From: Gracilimonas tropica DSM 19535
GTDB taxonomy: Bacteria > Bacteroidota > Rhodothermia > Balneolales > Balneolaceae
Reading direction: 5' to 3'
NCBI RefSeq assembly: GCF_000375425.1
Contig: NZ_AQXG01000008.1
Location: forward strand, 96,500 to 160,499
Length of the DNA: 64,000 nucleotides
Position 1 is the first letter of the stretch. Every line of letters starts with the position of its first letter. The notes beneath the pieces were generated by a model that was not told where the DNA came from, did not search any database, and saw only the letters and a list, made by a program, of their open reading frames with translations. This document shows, in pieces, positions 53,706 to 62,382 of the stretch. A program made the position numbers and the translations under genes.

Positions 53706-53789
53706 GAACATCGAACAAGGAACATCCAACATCGAACTTTGAACGGGTTACTTCTCCTTTCGATGTTCCTTGCTCGATGTTGGATGTTC
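53706..53789. repeat. Palindromic 7-mer-word repeat, family D
   Basis: The left arm is GAACATC, GAACAAG, GAACATC, CAACATC, GAAC. The right arm is TTCGATG, TTCCTTG, CTCGATG, TTGGATG, TTC. It starts at the sthA stop codon and ends just before the DUF429 gene stop. Confidence 0.9.
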
Positions 53790-53796
53790 TGAAGTT

Positions 53797-54504
53797 CTAC
53801 ACGTAATGAATGGCTTTGCGCATACCTTCAGAATCGTACTCAAATTCTTCGGGGAGGGTTTTGATGCCTTTCTCTTTTGAGATTTTGGCTGAATAAGCCA
53901 GTACCATTGCATCCACGATGTCATCCTCTTCTACCTCGTTTCGGCGGAATTCTTCTTTGATATCACGGAAGAAATCATCGGCAATCGGTTCGCGGTTTTT
54001 AATCAATTCCAACCGGTGCTTGATGCCTTTTTTAAGGTTTTTCTTCTGGTAGATCATCCCGCCATTCAAAGTTTGGAAAAGCAGTTCGGGATGAGCTTCC
54101 AATACTTTGTCGATCAGAGATTCATCGGCTCGCAACAGCTCATCAACCATCTGTATTTTTGGGGTGATGTTCCACGATTGCAGCGTAAGCTTTTTTTCGG
54201 TGTATTCGTGGCTGATCATGTTAGCTTCCACATAAGAAGGAGCCGTCAAAGCCGGACGAATGGGGGGACTAAACACACTGGAAGCGTATTCGTCACCCAG
54301 TTTTTTACGCAGCAGTGCATCGGCTTCGCGGGTATATTCTTCGTCTTCCAACCCGATCGGCATATCAATGAAAATTCGATCGTAGGTTTCAAAAGCTTCC
54401 TTCAACGCTTCCCGATCCCGAAGAATCTCATATTTTTCATCGCCCTCATCAAAAGTGATGAGAATCCACCCTGCCTGGCAACCGTCTATTCCTGCTGTTT
54501 TCAC
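53797..54504 (-). CDS. DUF429-family protein
   Basis: 235 residues, starting at GTG 54504. The N-terminus (TAGIDGCQAGWILITFDEGD) and the segment DRIFIDMPIGLED are typical of DUF429, an RNase-H-like fold proposed to be a nuclease. Conserved acidic residues D7, D48 and E53 could bind metal. The middle is SSVFSPPIRPALTAPSYVEA. The GTG overlaps the aspS stop codon by one base (TAGTG), so its translation is probably coupled to aspS. Biological role unknown. Confidence 0.75.
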   Translation of the reverse strand: MKTAGIDGCQAGWILITFDEGDEKYEILRDREALKEAFETYDRIFIDMPIGLEDEEYTREADALLRKKLGDEYASSVFSPPIRPALTAPSYVEANMISHEYTEKKLTLQSWNITPKIQMVDELLRADESLIDKVLEAHPELLFQTLNGGMIYQKKNLKKGIKHRLELIKNREPIADDFFRDIKEEFRRNEVEEDDIVDAMVLAYSAKISKEKGIKTLPEEFEYDSEGMRKAIHYV

Positions 54505-56285
54505 TATAACTGATCTTTAATGTTTTTCTTAAGTTGAATGTGCAGCTCATCCAACTGATGTTTATCCACCGTATCCGGAGAATTATCCATCATGCTTTGC
54601 GCTTTCTGGTTTTTTGGGAAAGCGATAACATCACGAAGACTCTTGGCTCCGGTCAGTAACATCACCGCTCGATCTACTCCAAAAGCAATTCCGCCATGTG
54701 GAGGCGCTCCATATTTGAAGGCATCCAGCAAGAAACCGAATTTCTCTTCCGCTTCTTTTTCTGAAATCCCCAAAAGCTCAAATACTCGACGCTGCATTTT
54801 TTGATTGTGGATACGAATAGAACCACCACCCAGCTCGTTTCCGTTCAATACCAGGTCATAAGCGCGGGCTTTTACTTTGCCAGGATCAGAATCCATCAGT
54901 TCCACATCTTCTTCTCTCGGTGAGGTGAATGGATGGTGCATAGCATGATAGCGACGAGTTTCTTCATCCCACTCCAGCAGCGGAAATTCCGTTACCCACA
55001 AGAAATTATATTTCGATTCATCGATCAGTTCAAACTCTTTGCCCATCATCAGACGAAGCTGACCAAGTTGTTTTAAAACATCCGGTTTTGGTCCGGCAAG
55101 AATAAGAACCAGGTCTCCTTTCTTCGCTTCGGATTTTGCTACCATCTGTTCCACTATCTCATCAGTCAGGAATTTTGCCACGCTGCAAAGTGGTCCATCT
55201 TCCTGCATCTTGATGTAAATCAGTCCACCGGCACCGGTTTCTTCTTTCACGCGATCCGTCAGTCGGTCGATAGCACCACGGCCCATATCTCCTTGTCCCG
55301 GCACGGTGATTCCAACTACTCCACCGCCATCTTTAACGGTCCCGGAAAATACTTTGAACTCAGCATCGCGTACGATCTCAGAAAAATCCTTGAATTCCAG
55401 GCCAAAACGGGTATCCGGCTTATCGGAACCGTAGGTATTCATAGCCTCTTCATAGGTCATGCGTGGGAATGGCGTTTCAACTTCGTATCCAATGGTATCT
55501 TTGAACACTTTCTTCCAAAGGGATTCATGCGTTTCGTAGATCACTTCTTCATCCACAAAACTCATCTCCACATCAATTTGGGTGAATTCCGGCTGTCGAT
55601 CGGCACGGAGGTCTTCATCCCTAAAGCACTTCACGATCTGGAAATAGCGGTCGTAGCCGGAAACCATCAGCAACTGCTTGTAGGTCTGCGGACTTTGAGG
55701 AAGCGCAAAAAACTTCCCTGCATTCACGCGGCTTGGCACCAAATAATCACGGGCCCCCTCCGGAGTACTGCGCATCAGAACCGGTGTTTCCACTTCGGCA
55801 AACTGCAGGTTATGATAAAACTCCCGAACCGACTGGTAGAACTTGGAACGCAACATCAACCGATTCTGCACTTCAGGTCTGCGAAGATCCAAGTAACGAT
55901 ATTTTAACCGTACATCTTCATTCGTGGGAATGCCGTCTTTGATCTCAAAAGGTGGTGTTTCGGCTTCAGAATAGATCACCAGGCCGGTCGCTTCAATTTC
56001 GATCTCACCGGTCGGTAAATTTGGATTCTTATTCTCCTCACCCCGGGTAATAACCTTGCCTTTAACGCCAATCACATATTCGGCACGCAGTTGCTCCGCC
56101 TTTTCGTGCAGCTGATCGTCCTCTTCAGTAAAAACAACCTGTGTAACGCCGTATCGATCTCTCAGGTCAATAAAAATTACGCCGCCGAGGTCGCGCCGGG
56201 GACCAACCCATCCGTTTAAAATTACTTCTTCGCCAATATGTTCTGCGGTTAACTCCCCGCAGGTGTGTGTTCTTTTGAGGGTCAT
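54504..56285 (-). CDS. aspS: Aspartyl-tRNA synthetase
   Basis: 593 residues from the ATG at 56285 (MTLKRTHTCGELTAEHIGEE). The frame extends to 56342 but the extra residues are not family-like. An OB-fold anticodon domain (about 1-105), the class II core with motif 2 CFRDEDLRADRQPEFTQIDV, the GAD insertion domain (about 285-420) and motif 3 GIAFGVDRAVMLLTGAKS show the bacterial type. Whether it is strictly aspartate-specific (AspRS) or also charges tRNA-Asn cannot be told from these motifs. The DUF429 gene overlaps its stop by one base. Confidence 0.95.
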   Translation of the reverse strand: MTLKRTHTCGELTAEHIGEEVILNGWVGPRRDLGGVIFIDLRDRYGVTQVVFTEEDDQLHEKAEQLRAEYVIGVKGKVITRGEENKNPNLPTGEIEIEATGLVIYSEAETPPFEIKDGIPTNEDVRLKYRYLDLRRPEVQNRLMLRSKFYQSVREFYHNLQFAEVETPVLMRSTPEGARDYLVPSRVNAGKFFALPQSPQTYKQLLMVSGYDRYFQIVKCFRDEDLRADRQPEFTQIDVEMSFVDEEVIYETHESLWKKVFKDTIGYEVETPFPRMTYEEAMNTYGSDKPDTRFGLEFKDFSEIVRDAEFKVFSGTVKDGGGVVGITVPGQGDMGRGAIDRLTDRVKEETGAGGLIYIKMQEDGPLCSVAKFLTDEIVEQMVAKSEAKKGDLVLILAGPKPDVLKQLGQLRLMMGKEFELIDESKYNFLWVTEFPLLEWDEETRRYHAMHHPFTSPREEDVELMDSDPGKVKARAYDLVLNGNELGGGSIRIHNQKMQRRVFELLGISEKEAEEKFGFLLDAFKYGAPPHGGIAFGVDRAVMLLTGAKSLRDVIAFPKNQKAQSMMDNSPDTVDKHQLDELHIQLKKNIKDQL

Positions 56286-56367
56286 TCGTTTCGATGAATC
56301 GTAGAGTGAAAACTTTTGGTTATTAAGGCGCTGAAAATACACATAATGTTAACGAATCGCCTAATCA

Positions 56368-56799
56368 ATGTGGCCGGAACTTATTTTTCTCATTAATACC
56401 TTTGCCTCCGTTTTCATGACGGGACTTATTTGGATCGTCCAATTGGTTCATTACCCCTCCTTTCGATTTGTAAGCGAAGTGAATTATCTCGCTTTTCAGA
56501 ATCACCACGTCCGCAGTATTGATAAGATCGTGATTCCGGTGATGGTGGCTGAGATCACGACCTCTTTTGCTCTTTCCTGGTTTGATGGTTTTCTCTCAAT
56601 GAATGCGTTAGGTTTCTACTTGGTGCTGCTGATCTGGATTTCTACAGGATTGTTTTCAGTTCCGGCTCACTCCAAACTGGAATCCAGAAAAGATATCGAT
56701 GCCATCAATAGCCTTGTTTCCACCAACTGGATACGGACGATCTTATGGACGGTGAAATCCGGGTTGAGTTTTTATTTGTTGATGGGGATGTTGGGTTGA
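56368..56799 (+). CDS. Small four-helix membrane protein, unknown function
   Basis: 143 residues with four membrane helices (about 5-27, 52-70, 78-97 and 118-140). Conserved-looking motif GLIWIVQLVHYPSFRFV with a His before PSF, and a His in FQNHHVRSIDKI, hint at haem or metal binding but no family is named with confidence. It starts 26 bp from the divergent aspS frame end and appears monocistronic. Confidence 0.7.
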   Translation: MWPELIFLINTFASVFMTGLIWIVQLVHYPSFRFVSEVNYLAFQNHHVRSIDKIVIPVMVAEITTSFALSWFDGFLSMNALGFYLVLLIWISTGLFSVPAHSKLESRKDIDAINSLVSTNWIRTILWTVKSGLSFYLLMGMLG

Positions 56800-56839
56800 A
56801 AGAAATGGACATGACTAAATTTTTAGCCTTGGTGACATT

Positions 56840-56905
56840 CACCCCTCCCTGCTAAAGCCGGACTCCCCTCAAGGGAGGTACCGACCGAATGGGAGGCGAA
56901 GGGTG
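56840..56905. repeat. GC-rich imperfect palindrome
   Basis: The left side is CACCCCTCCCTGCT. The right side is AATGGGAGGCGAAGGGTG, with an inner CCCCTC-AAGGGAGG hairpin. It resembles words at 14290-14340. Together with AT-rich DNA it fills the gap before the LuxR-type gene. Confidence 0.6.
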
Positions 56906-57038
56906 TTTGCCGGTAATTAATTACTGAGTACCACACTACCAAAAATTAAAATTGGCAAACTTCCCTCAATTTTAACTACATTATTTGTCCTTTCTTCGAG
57001 TGGGTCGGAGAAAGAACCATTCTGCCTGGGGAGGTAAA

Positions 57039-57692
57039 ATGAATATCATCGAAACCATTGTTGCTGACGGCAACGAAATTTTCAGACATGGACTCAGTTC
57101 CATTTTGCGGGATCACGGTGCATTTAATATTTGCAGCGAGGTTGACAATGGAGCATTGGTGCTTACCGCTTATGAAAGTGTGAAGCCAAAGCTTTGTATC
57201 CTCTCCTTTTCCATGCCTGAGATGGAAGGCATCATCATTGCAAAAAAGATCATTGATAAAGACCCGAATGCCAATATTCTCCTCATGGCTGACAATACCG
57301 ATCAGCGTACACTCAATGAGTTTTTAGATTCCGGTGCCTATGGATTGATCCAAAAATCAGCCCACCGGTTCGAACTTATCGATGCGGCCCAAAAAGTTGC
57401 CAATGGTGAGCGCTTTCTTGGCAAACAGTTTTCCAGAATGATGACCGAAGAGTATAAGCGCCTCGCCCGCAAGAAAAAACGCCCCGACCCTATCAAATCT
57501 ATCACCAAGCGGGAACGAGAAGTGTTGAGCCTGCTCACTGAAGGATTTACCAGCTCCGAGATCGCAGATAAGCTATATATCAGTCCAAGAACGGTAGAAA
57601 AGCATCGCACAAATCTGTTAAAGAAACTCGATCTCAAAAATACAGCTGCCCTCGTCCGCTTTGCCATGGAAAACGAACACACTTTGCTATAA
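57039..57692 (+). CDS. NarL/FixJ-like regulator with a pseudo-receiver domain
   Basis: 217 residues from the ATG at 57039, which has a GGGAGGT ribosome site 4-6 bases before it; an upstream frame from 56985 is discarded. Residues about 1-120 form a receiver fold, but the phospho-acceptor position reads CILSFSMPEMEG, with Ser56 in place of Asp, and the acidic pair is reduced to ADGNEIF. The receiver Lys remains (GLIQKSAHRFEL). The C-terminal HTH is intact: SITKREREVLSLLTEGFTSS and TVEKHRTNLLKKL. Phosphorylation by a kinase is therefore unlikely. It may be constitutive or controlled by partner binding. A palindrome and a candidate small RNA follow. Confidence 0.88.
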   Translation: MNIIETIVADGNEIFRHGLSSILRDHGAFNICSEVDNGALVLTAYESVKPKLCILSFSMPEMEGIIIAKKIIDKDPNANILLMADNTDQRTLNEFLDSGAYGLIQKSAHRFELIDAAQKVANGERFLGKQFSRMMTEEYKRLARKKKRPDPIKSITKREREVLSLLTEGFTSSEIADKLYISPRTVEKHRTNLLKKLDLKNTAALVRFAMENEHTLL

Positions 57693-57697
57693 TTACC

Positions 57698-57747
57698 AAA
57701 TTCCAATGGTCAATGCTTTAGAATTTGAACATTGACCATTGGAATTT
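57698..57747. repeat. Perfect 18-bp palindrome, family F
   Basis: AAATTCCAATGGTCAATG pairs with CATTGACCATTGGAATTT across a 14-base loop. It starts 5 bases after the LuxR-type stop codon, with no T run. Confidence 0.85.
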
Positions 57748-57793
57748 ACATCACTACGTATTTTCACGTACACAAATTACGTATTTCCCACTA

Positions 57794-57898
57794 TTGACGA
57801 ACAAGCCACTTAAGGCTATGTTTTAAGTGCAAATGGGGTAATAGCCGTCTGTAGATGATATCTGCCACCGCTCATTGATTTGAGGGTGGCTTTTTTTT
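57794..57898 (+). ncRNA. Candidate small RNA with own promoter and terminator
   Basis: TTGACG (57794-57799), a 17-bp spacer and TATGTT (57817-57822) form a housekeeping-type promoter, though this is not the consensus of Bacteroidota sigma-ABfr. About 70 bases on is a terminator: GCCACC-G-CTCA / TGAG-GGTGGC at 57864-57890, then eight T. No ORF fits. Alternatively the terminator belongs to the LuxR-type gene 170 bp upstream. Confidence 0.35.
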
Positions 57899-57937
57899 GG
57901 AAAATACCTGCCCGGAATCTCTAAAAGACGAAAGCAT

Positions 57938-58570
57938 TTAATTATTTTTTTCGGCTATTTGCTTCAATTTAGCCGCCCGAAGTTCATTGTACATATTTTG
58001 CTCCTCCACCATCTTTGAAAGAGCGAAGAGGTCATATACAGCACCCAAACCCAGTACGCCACCGCTCAGCAACCAGCCGATCCCCGTTCCCACTCTTCCC
58101 AAATAAAAACGATGCAATCCCAGTATTCCGAATAAACCTAAAAACCAAAACAGGTAGGCTTTTCCTTTGGATTTAGTCCCAACAGGTTCTTCCTCTTTTG
58201 CTCGGATGATCGAAAGCTTTTTCCTGCCTCCCACCTTTGCAATGAAATCCTCATAACTTGTTAGCAGTTTTCGGGCAAATTTCCTGGTACGAACCGATTC
58301 CTGTTTGGCATACTCCAACTCCGCTTCCATCACCTGGTATTCAAAAACAAATTCCTCCACTACCTTTTCCATGGTCATCTTATCCTGAAGATACGCTTCC
58401 ACTTTGCGGGTCAGGTTCCGAATGGAATCATGAATAGTAACCGTAAGATCGGTCCTGCTGTCATCCCCGTCCTTTTCTAGTTCGTTGATCAGCTCTGCAT
58501 AGGTATTTGCGGCCTTCTTCAGGGCCTGTTCGGCTGCAAGGGCCATTTCATATTCTTCGGATCTCCGCAT
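57938..58570 (-). CDS. TM2-domain protein with N-terminal coiled coil
   Basis: 210 residues. The N-terminal 130 are helical and charged, with coiled-coil character (EMALAAEQALKKAANTYAEL and on). Residues about 135-190 are a TM2 domain: LFWFLGLFGILGLHRFYLGR with the conserved GxHRFYLG element, then GWLLSGGVLGLGAVYDLFAL. The role of TM2 proteins in bacteria is unclear. It is transcribed away from the candidate RNA, with the terminator of tRNA-Met before its start region. Confidence 0.82.
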   Translation of the reverse strand: MRRSEEYEMALAAEQALKKAANTYAELINELEKDGDDSRTDLTVTIHDSIRNLTRKVEAYLQDKMTMEKVVEEFVFEYQVMEAELEYAKQESVRTRKFARKLLTSYEDFIAKVGGRKKLSIIRAKEEEPVGTKSKGKAYLFWFLGLFGILGLHRFYLGRVGTGIGWLLSGGVLGLGAVYDLFALSKMVEEQNMYNELRAAKLKQIAEKNN

Positions 58571-58647
58571 ATTGATCTGTTTTTATGGATTCGTACCTGC
58601 GTTCGAAATACGGAAATTTTTGTTCCAAATAGAAGGGTAAAAATAAT

Positions 58648-58678
58648 AAAGCCCGACTTTCTTATTGAATCGGGCTTT
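58648..58678 (-). terminator. Terminator of tRNA-Met
   Basis: Stem AAAGCCCGA / TCGGGCTTT with a 13-base loop. On the minus strand it is followed by ATTATTTTT. It lies 10 bases past the tRNA 3' end. Confidence 0.8.
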
Positions 58679-58688
58679 AAATTGTAAG

Positions 58689-58762
58689 TACCGTGGGGCG
58701 GAATTGAACCGCCGACCTCACGATTATGAGTCGTGCGCTCTAACCATCTGAGCTACCACGGC
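58689..58762 (-). tRNA. tRNA-Met (anticodon CAU)
   Basis: A 74-base cloverleaf without encoded CCA. Acceptor GCCGTGG pairs with CCACGGT (one G-U at the end), the D arm is GCTC/GAGC, the anticodon stem is CACGA/TCGTG with loop CTCATAA, and the T arm is GGCGG/CCGCC with TTCAATT. Elongator Met is most likely, as the sequence around the loop (ACTCATAAT) is like E. coli elongator. A tRNA-Ile2 with modified C34 cannot be excluded. Confidence 0.93.
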
Positions 58763-59221
58763 ATATCTTTTTCAAGAGAGCATCAAATATACGGGTTTAT
58801 ATAACAAAGGGTAAAATGTTTTTTCAGGTTGATTTTATAGAGCGTGAAGATCTTTGAACCATTGCAAAGTTCGGATCTCATAAAGGAGGGTTATAAACAG
58901 TCCTGCACAACGAATGCAAAACATTCGACCTTAGAAAAAAGAGCGTGAAGAAGATGACGGAATGGAACGTTAAAAAATAAATCATACCGCACAGGTATTT
59001 ACCTACAGGCAAGCACAGAGAAGGAGCATTGATTTATTTTAGTGCAATGGAGACATCTTTAGCTCTTTTTTCGCAGTCGAGAGTTTTTGGTTCTTTTGTC
59101 GGCACAAAAGAACAAGGAAGTTGATAAGGGCTTGTATGTAATATTTCCCTACCTCCCCTTAATCTCTTCGCTAAGTTTCTTAACTTCCACGGTTCACAGA
59201 AAACCAATCTAAAAAAGGTTC
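58763..59221. other. 459-bp gene-free gap between tRNA-Met and proS
   Basis: No ORF, RNA or clear promoter was found. It contains a hairpin at 59090 and a repeated word GAGCGTGAAGA (two copies, about 105 bp apart). Confidence 0.5.
59090..59113. repeat. Short perfect hairpin
   Basis: GTTCTTTTGT-CGGC-ACAAAAGAAC, a 10-bp perfect stem with a 4-base loop, not followed by a T run. It resembles short dispersed palindromes common in Bacteroidota. It lies 108 bp before proS. Confidence 0.7.
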
Positions 59222-60688
59222 ATGGCTAAAAACATTACTTCTCAGGAAAAAGATTATTCACAATGGTATCTGGATGTGGTTCGGGAGGCAAAATTGGCGG
59301 AGCATTCTCCGGTACGCGGAAGCATGGTTATCCGCCCTAACGGAATGGCGCTTTGGGAAAATATGCGCAATGCCCTCGATCAGATGTTCAAAGATACCGG
59401 CCATGAAAATGCCTATTTCCCGCTGTTTATTCCCAAATCATTTTTGTCCAAAGAAGCGCAGCATGTGGAAGGGTTTGCGAAGGAATGTGCGGTAGTCACT
59501 CACAGCCGACTCAAAAGCGTGGACGGTGGCGTGGAAGTGGATCCGGAATCGAAACTGGAAGAAGAGCTGATCGTCCGGCCTACCTCGGAAACCATTATTT
59601 GGGATACTTACCGAAACTGGATCCAGTCCTATCGGGATCTGCCTATTCTGGTAAATCAGTGGGCGAATGTAGTCCGTTGGGAAATGCGTACACGGTTATT
59701 TCTCCGCACCATGGAATTTCTCTGGCAGGAAGGTCATACAGCTCACGCCACTAAAGAAGAGGCGGTTGAAGAAACCCGTCAAATGTTGGATGTATATGCA
59801 ACTTTTGCTGAAGATTTCATGGCGATGCCTGTTCTTAAAGGAGTGAAAACAGCCAGCGAACGTTTCGCCGGAGCCGTTGATACCTACTGCATCGAAGCGC
59901 TGATGCAGGATGGAAAAGCACTCCAAGCCGGTACCTCCCACTTTCTGGGGCAGAATTTTGCCAAGGCTTTTGATGTGAAATTTCAGGATAAAGACGGCGA
60001 ACACAAACTCGTTTGGGCCACAAGTTGGGGCGTTTCTACCCGACTGATCGGTGGATTGATCATGACACATTCGGACGATCAGGGATTGGTGCTGCCTCCA
60101 AAACTGGCGCCGACTCAAGTGGTCGTAGTTCCTATTTACCGTAGTGATGAACAGCGCGAAGCCGTACTTGAATACGCAGACGGTATTTATGACGAATTGA
60201 AAGAACTGGGCGTTCGTATCAAAGTGGATGACCGTGATAATTACAATCCGGGCTACAAATTTGCGGAGCATGAAGCGGCCGGCATCCCACTCCGAATTGC
60301 TATAGGTCCCCGTGATCTGGAGAATAATAATGTGGAGCTGGCTCGCCGCGATCTGAAGTCCAAGAATATTGAAAGTCGTGAAGGACTCGGTTCCCGCGTC
60401 AAGAAATTACTGGATGATATTCAGGATGAGCTTTTCGAAAAAGCCAAAAAACGTCGCGATGAGATGACTTCCGAAGTGGATTCCTACGAGGAATTTCAGA
60501 AAATAATTGAAGACAAAGGCGGATTTGTATGGGCTCACTGGGATGGTACATCCGAAACTGAAGAGAAGATCAAAGAAGAAACCAAAGCCACCATTCGCCT
60601 CATTCCGCTGGAAGAAGGTGAAGAGGGAAAGTGTATGGTTACCGGCAAGCCATCAAAGCAGAAAGTGTTGTTTGCGCGGTCTTATTAA
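59222..60688 (+). CDS. proS: Prolyl-tRNA synthetase (short, archaeal/eukaryote-like form)
   Basis: 488 residues. Without the bacterial INS editing domain and with a C-terminal zinc-domain-like tail it belongs to the ProS type 3 found in Bacteroidota and archaea. Class II motif 2 is [20 protein letters not shown], motif 3 is [20 protein letters not shown], and the anticodon domain begins near 295 ([20 protein letters not shown]). It lacks cis-editing of mischarged alanine, so a stand-alone deacylase elsewhere would be expected. It attaches proline to tRNA-Pro in the cytosol. Monocistronic. Confidence 0.95.
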   Translation: MAKNITSQEKDYSQWYLDVVREAKLAEHSPVRGSMVIRPNGMALWENMRNALDQMFKDTGHENAYFPLFIPKSFLSKEAQHVEGFAKECAVVTHSRLKSVDGGVEVDPESKLEEELIVRPTSETIIWDTYRNWIQSYRDLPILVNQWANVVRWEMRTRLFLRTMEFLWQEGHTAHATKEEAVEETRQMLDVYATFAEDFMAMPVLKGVKTASERFAGAVDTYCIEALMQDGKALQAGTSHFLGQNFAKAFDVKFQDKDGEHKLVWATSWGVSTRLIGGLIMTHSDDQGLVLPPKLAPTQVVVVPIYRSDEQREAVLEYADGIYDELKELGVRIKVDDRDNYNPGYKFAEHEAAGIPLRIAIGPRDLENNNVELARRDLKSKNIESREGLGSRVKKLLDDIQDELFEKAKKRRDEMTSEVDSYEEFQKIIEDKGGFVWAHWDGTSETEEKIKEETKATIRLIPLEEGEEGKCMVTGKPSKQKVLFARSY

Positions 60689-60707
60689 TAAAATATAGCT
60701 TAGATTC

Positions 60708-60855
60708 TTGTCATCCTGAGTGATTATTTTTTCAAACTTGGTATCGATGTATTCCGCGAAGGATCTCAAATTTTAATGCTGCTCGTTGCAAAGTTTGAGA
60801 TCCCTCGTGTTTAACACCAGATCCCATACAAATTTCGTAAACACTCGGGATGACA
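60708..60855. repeat. Long imperfect palindrome overlapping the next start codon
   Basis: The outer arms TGTCATCCTGAGTG and CACTCGGGATGACA and the inner arms GCGAAGGATCTCAAA and TTTGAGATCCCTCG form a 148-bp dispersed-repeat type (CATCCTGAG family seen in Bacteroidota). The right arm contains the ATG at 60850. Confidence 0.8.
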
Positions 60856-62382
60856 ACATTGAAATCAATGATCAGTAAAATGATGCCAAAAATCCCGCCT
60901 CCATATTATTTGTCTAATGCCGAGCAATCCCGGTTCATGGACGAAAAGACCATCTCTGAATTTGGGATCGATGGTTTTACCCTGATGGAGATTGCGGGAA
61001 CACGCGCTGCTGATTTTATACAGTCAGAAATTCCAACCGGTTCGCACGGACTATTCTTTTGTGGGAAAGGAAACAATGGCGGAGATGCGCTGGTGATCGC
61101 GAGGTTACTTTCTCAGCAGGATTATAAGATCACGGTATGTTTTTTATCTGGAACCGATGACTTGAGTCAGGATGCTGATAAAAATTTCAAGCTCCTCCAA
61201 AAACTTGATGCAAACATTGAAGTTCTAAACTGGAATGACTTCACCCCAAAAGAATATGATTTTGTGGTTGATGGCATGTTGGGAACTGGACTAAACTCTG
61301 ATGTCAGAGTACCCTATTCAGAAGCCATCGAGTGGATCAACGGGCAGGAGTCGCCGGTATTTTCGTTGGATATTCCCACAGGATTAAATGCAGATTCCGG
61401 CCAAATTATGGGTACTTCGGTTCAAGCTGATTTCACCCTGAGTTTTGGCGTTCTTAAAACCGGTTTTTATCTGAATAATGGTTTTGATACCACGGGAGAA
61501 GTCATTCTTTGCGAGCTTTCTTTCCCGAATAAATACAAAAAATCCACCGCCTGCCTGATAGATGAAAGCTGGGTTCAGGCAAATACTCCTTCACCAAAAA
61601 AAAGAAAGCATAAGTATGATGAAGGGGTACTTTACATTGTTGCAGGGTCAGAAGGTTTGACCGGTGCCGGTATTTTGGCAGCAAGAAGTGCATGGTCGGC
61701 CGGTTTGGGAGCAGTGATCCTCATCACTCCAAAAGGGTTGCTGGATATCTACGAGAAACAGCTGGAGCAGATCATAAAAAAAACGGTCGGAGATCGGAAT
61801 GACCTGTATTTCAAGGAATCACATGAGGAAGAGGTAACACAGATCCTGCAAGAGAAACCCGGAAAACTCCTTATTGGCCCCGGGCTTGGAAGAAAGCAGG
61901 AAACCATTCGGTTCACCCAAAAACTATTGAACAGTTTTGATGGAGATATAGTGGTTGATGCGGATGCGCTATTTGCCTTATCTGAACTTGAGTCTTGGGA
62001 TAAACCTGCCAAAGCACAATGGATCCTGACGCCACATCCCGGGGAGCTCAAGAGCTTGTTGAATAAAGATGTAGGAGATGACTTATTCAGGCTGGAAACA
62101 GCTAAAACCCTGGCTTCACAAAAAAAGATCACGGTTTTATCTAAAGGAATGCCATCGATCGTTGGAACACAATCGGGAGATGCGTATTTAACCGGGTACG
62201 ACACACGGATTTTTTCCCGTGCAGGATTCGGAGACGTACTTGCCGGTAAAGCGGCGGCCTATTGGGTGAGCTCAAATTCACCGGAGCTTGGTTGTTGCCT
62301 TGCATTATTAGACGGTTACCAAAAATCACAACAATATTTTGCATCAAACAGCGGTTCCTTAGAACCAAACGATATTATTTAA
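60850..62382 (+). CDS. nnr: Bifunctional NAD(P)HX epimerase/dehydratase
   Basis: Up to 510 residues. The N-terminal YjeF_N epimerase domain (about 20-225) has CGKGNNGGDALVIARLL and the segment VDGMLGTGLNSD. The C-terminal ADP-dependent dehydratase (about 240-505, ribokinase-like) has PGKLLIGPGLGR, ILTPHPGELKSL and the GFGDVLAG nucleotide motif. The enzyme repairs NADHX and NADPHX, hydrated side products of NAD(P)H, in the cytosol. The first ATG (60850) lies inside a palindromic repeat; starts at 60868, 60880 or 60883 give a more usual N-terminus. VanZ follows directly at the stop codon. Confidence 0.93.
   Translation: MTTLKSMISKMMPKIPPPYYLSNAEQSRFMDEKTISEFGIDGFTLMEIAGTRAADFIQSEIPTGSHGLFFCGKGNNGGDALVIARLLSQQDYKITVCFLSGTDDLSQDADKNFKLLQKLDANIEVLNWNDFTPKEYDFVVDGMLGTGLNSDVRVPYSEAIEWINGQESPVFSLDIPTGLNADSGQIMGTSVQADFTLSFGVLKTGFYLNNGFDTTGEVILCELSFPNKYKKSTACLIDESWVQANTPSPKKRKHKYDEGVLYIVAGSEGLTGAGILAARSAWSAGLGAVILITPKGLLDIYEKQLEQIIKKTVGDRNDLYFKESHEEEVTQILQEKPGKLLIGPGLGRKQETIRFTQKLLNSFDGDIVVDADALFALSELESWDKPAKAQWILTPHPGELKSLLNKDVGDDLFRLETAKTLASQKKITVLSKGMPSIVGTQSGDAYLTGYDTRIFSRAGFGDVLAGKAAAYWVSSNSPELGCCLALLDGYQKSQQYFASNSGSLEPNDII

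Noticed and set aside
55293-55907. 204-codon plus-strand ORF opposite aspS
   Set aside because: Lies wholly within the well-supported aspS gene. Its protein has no family features and mirrors the aspS codon pattern.
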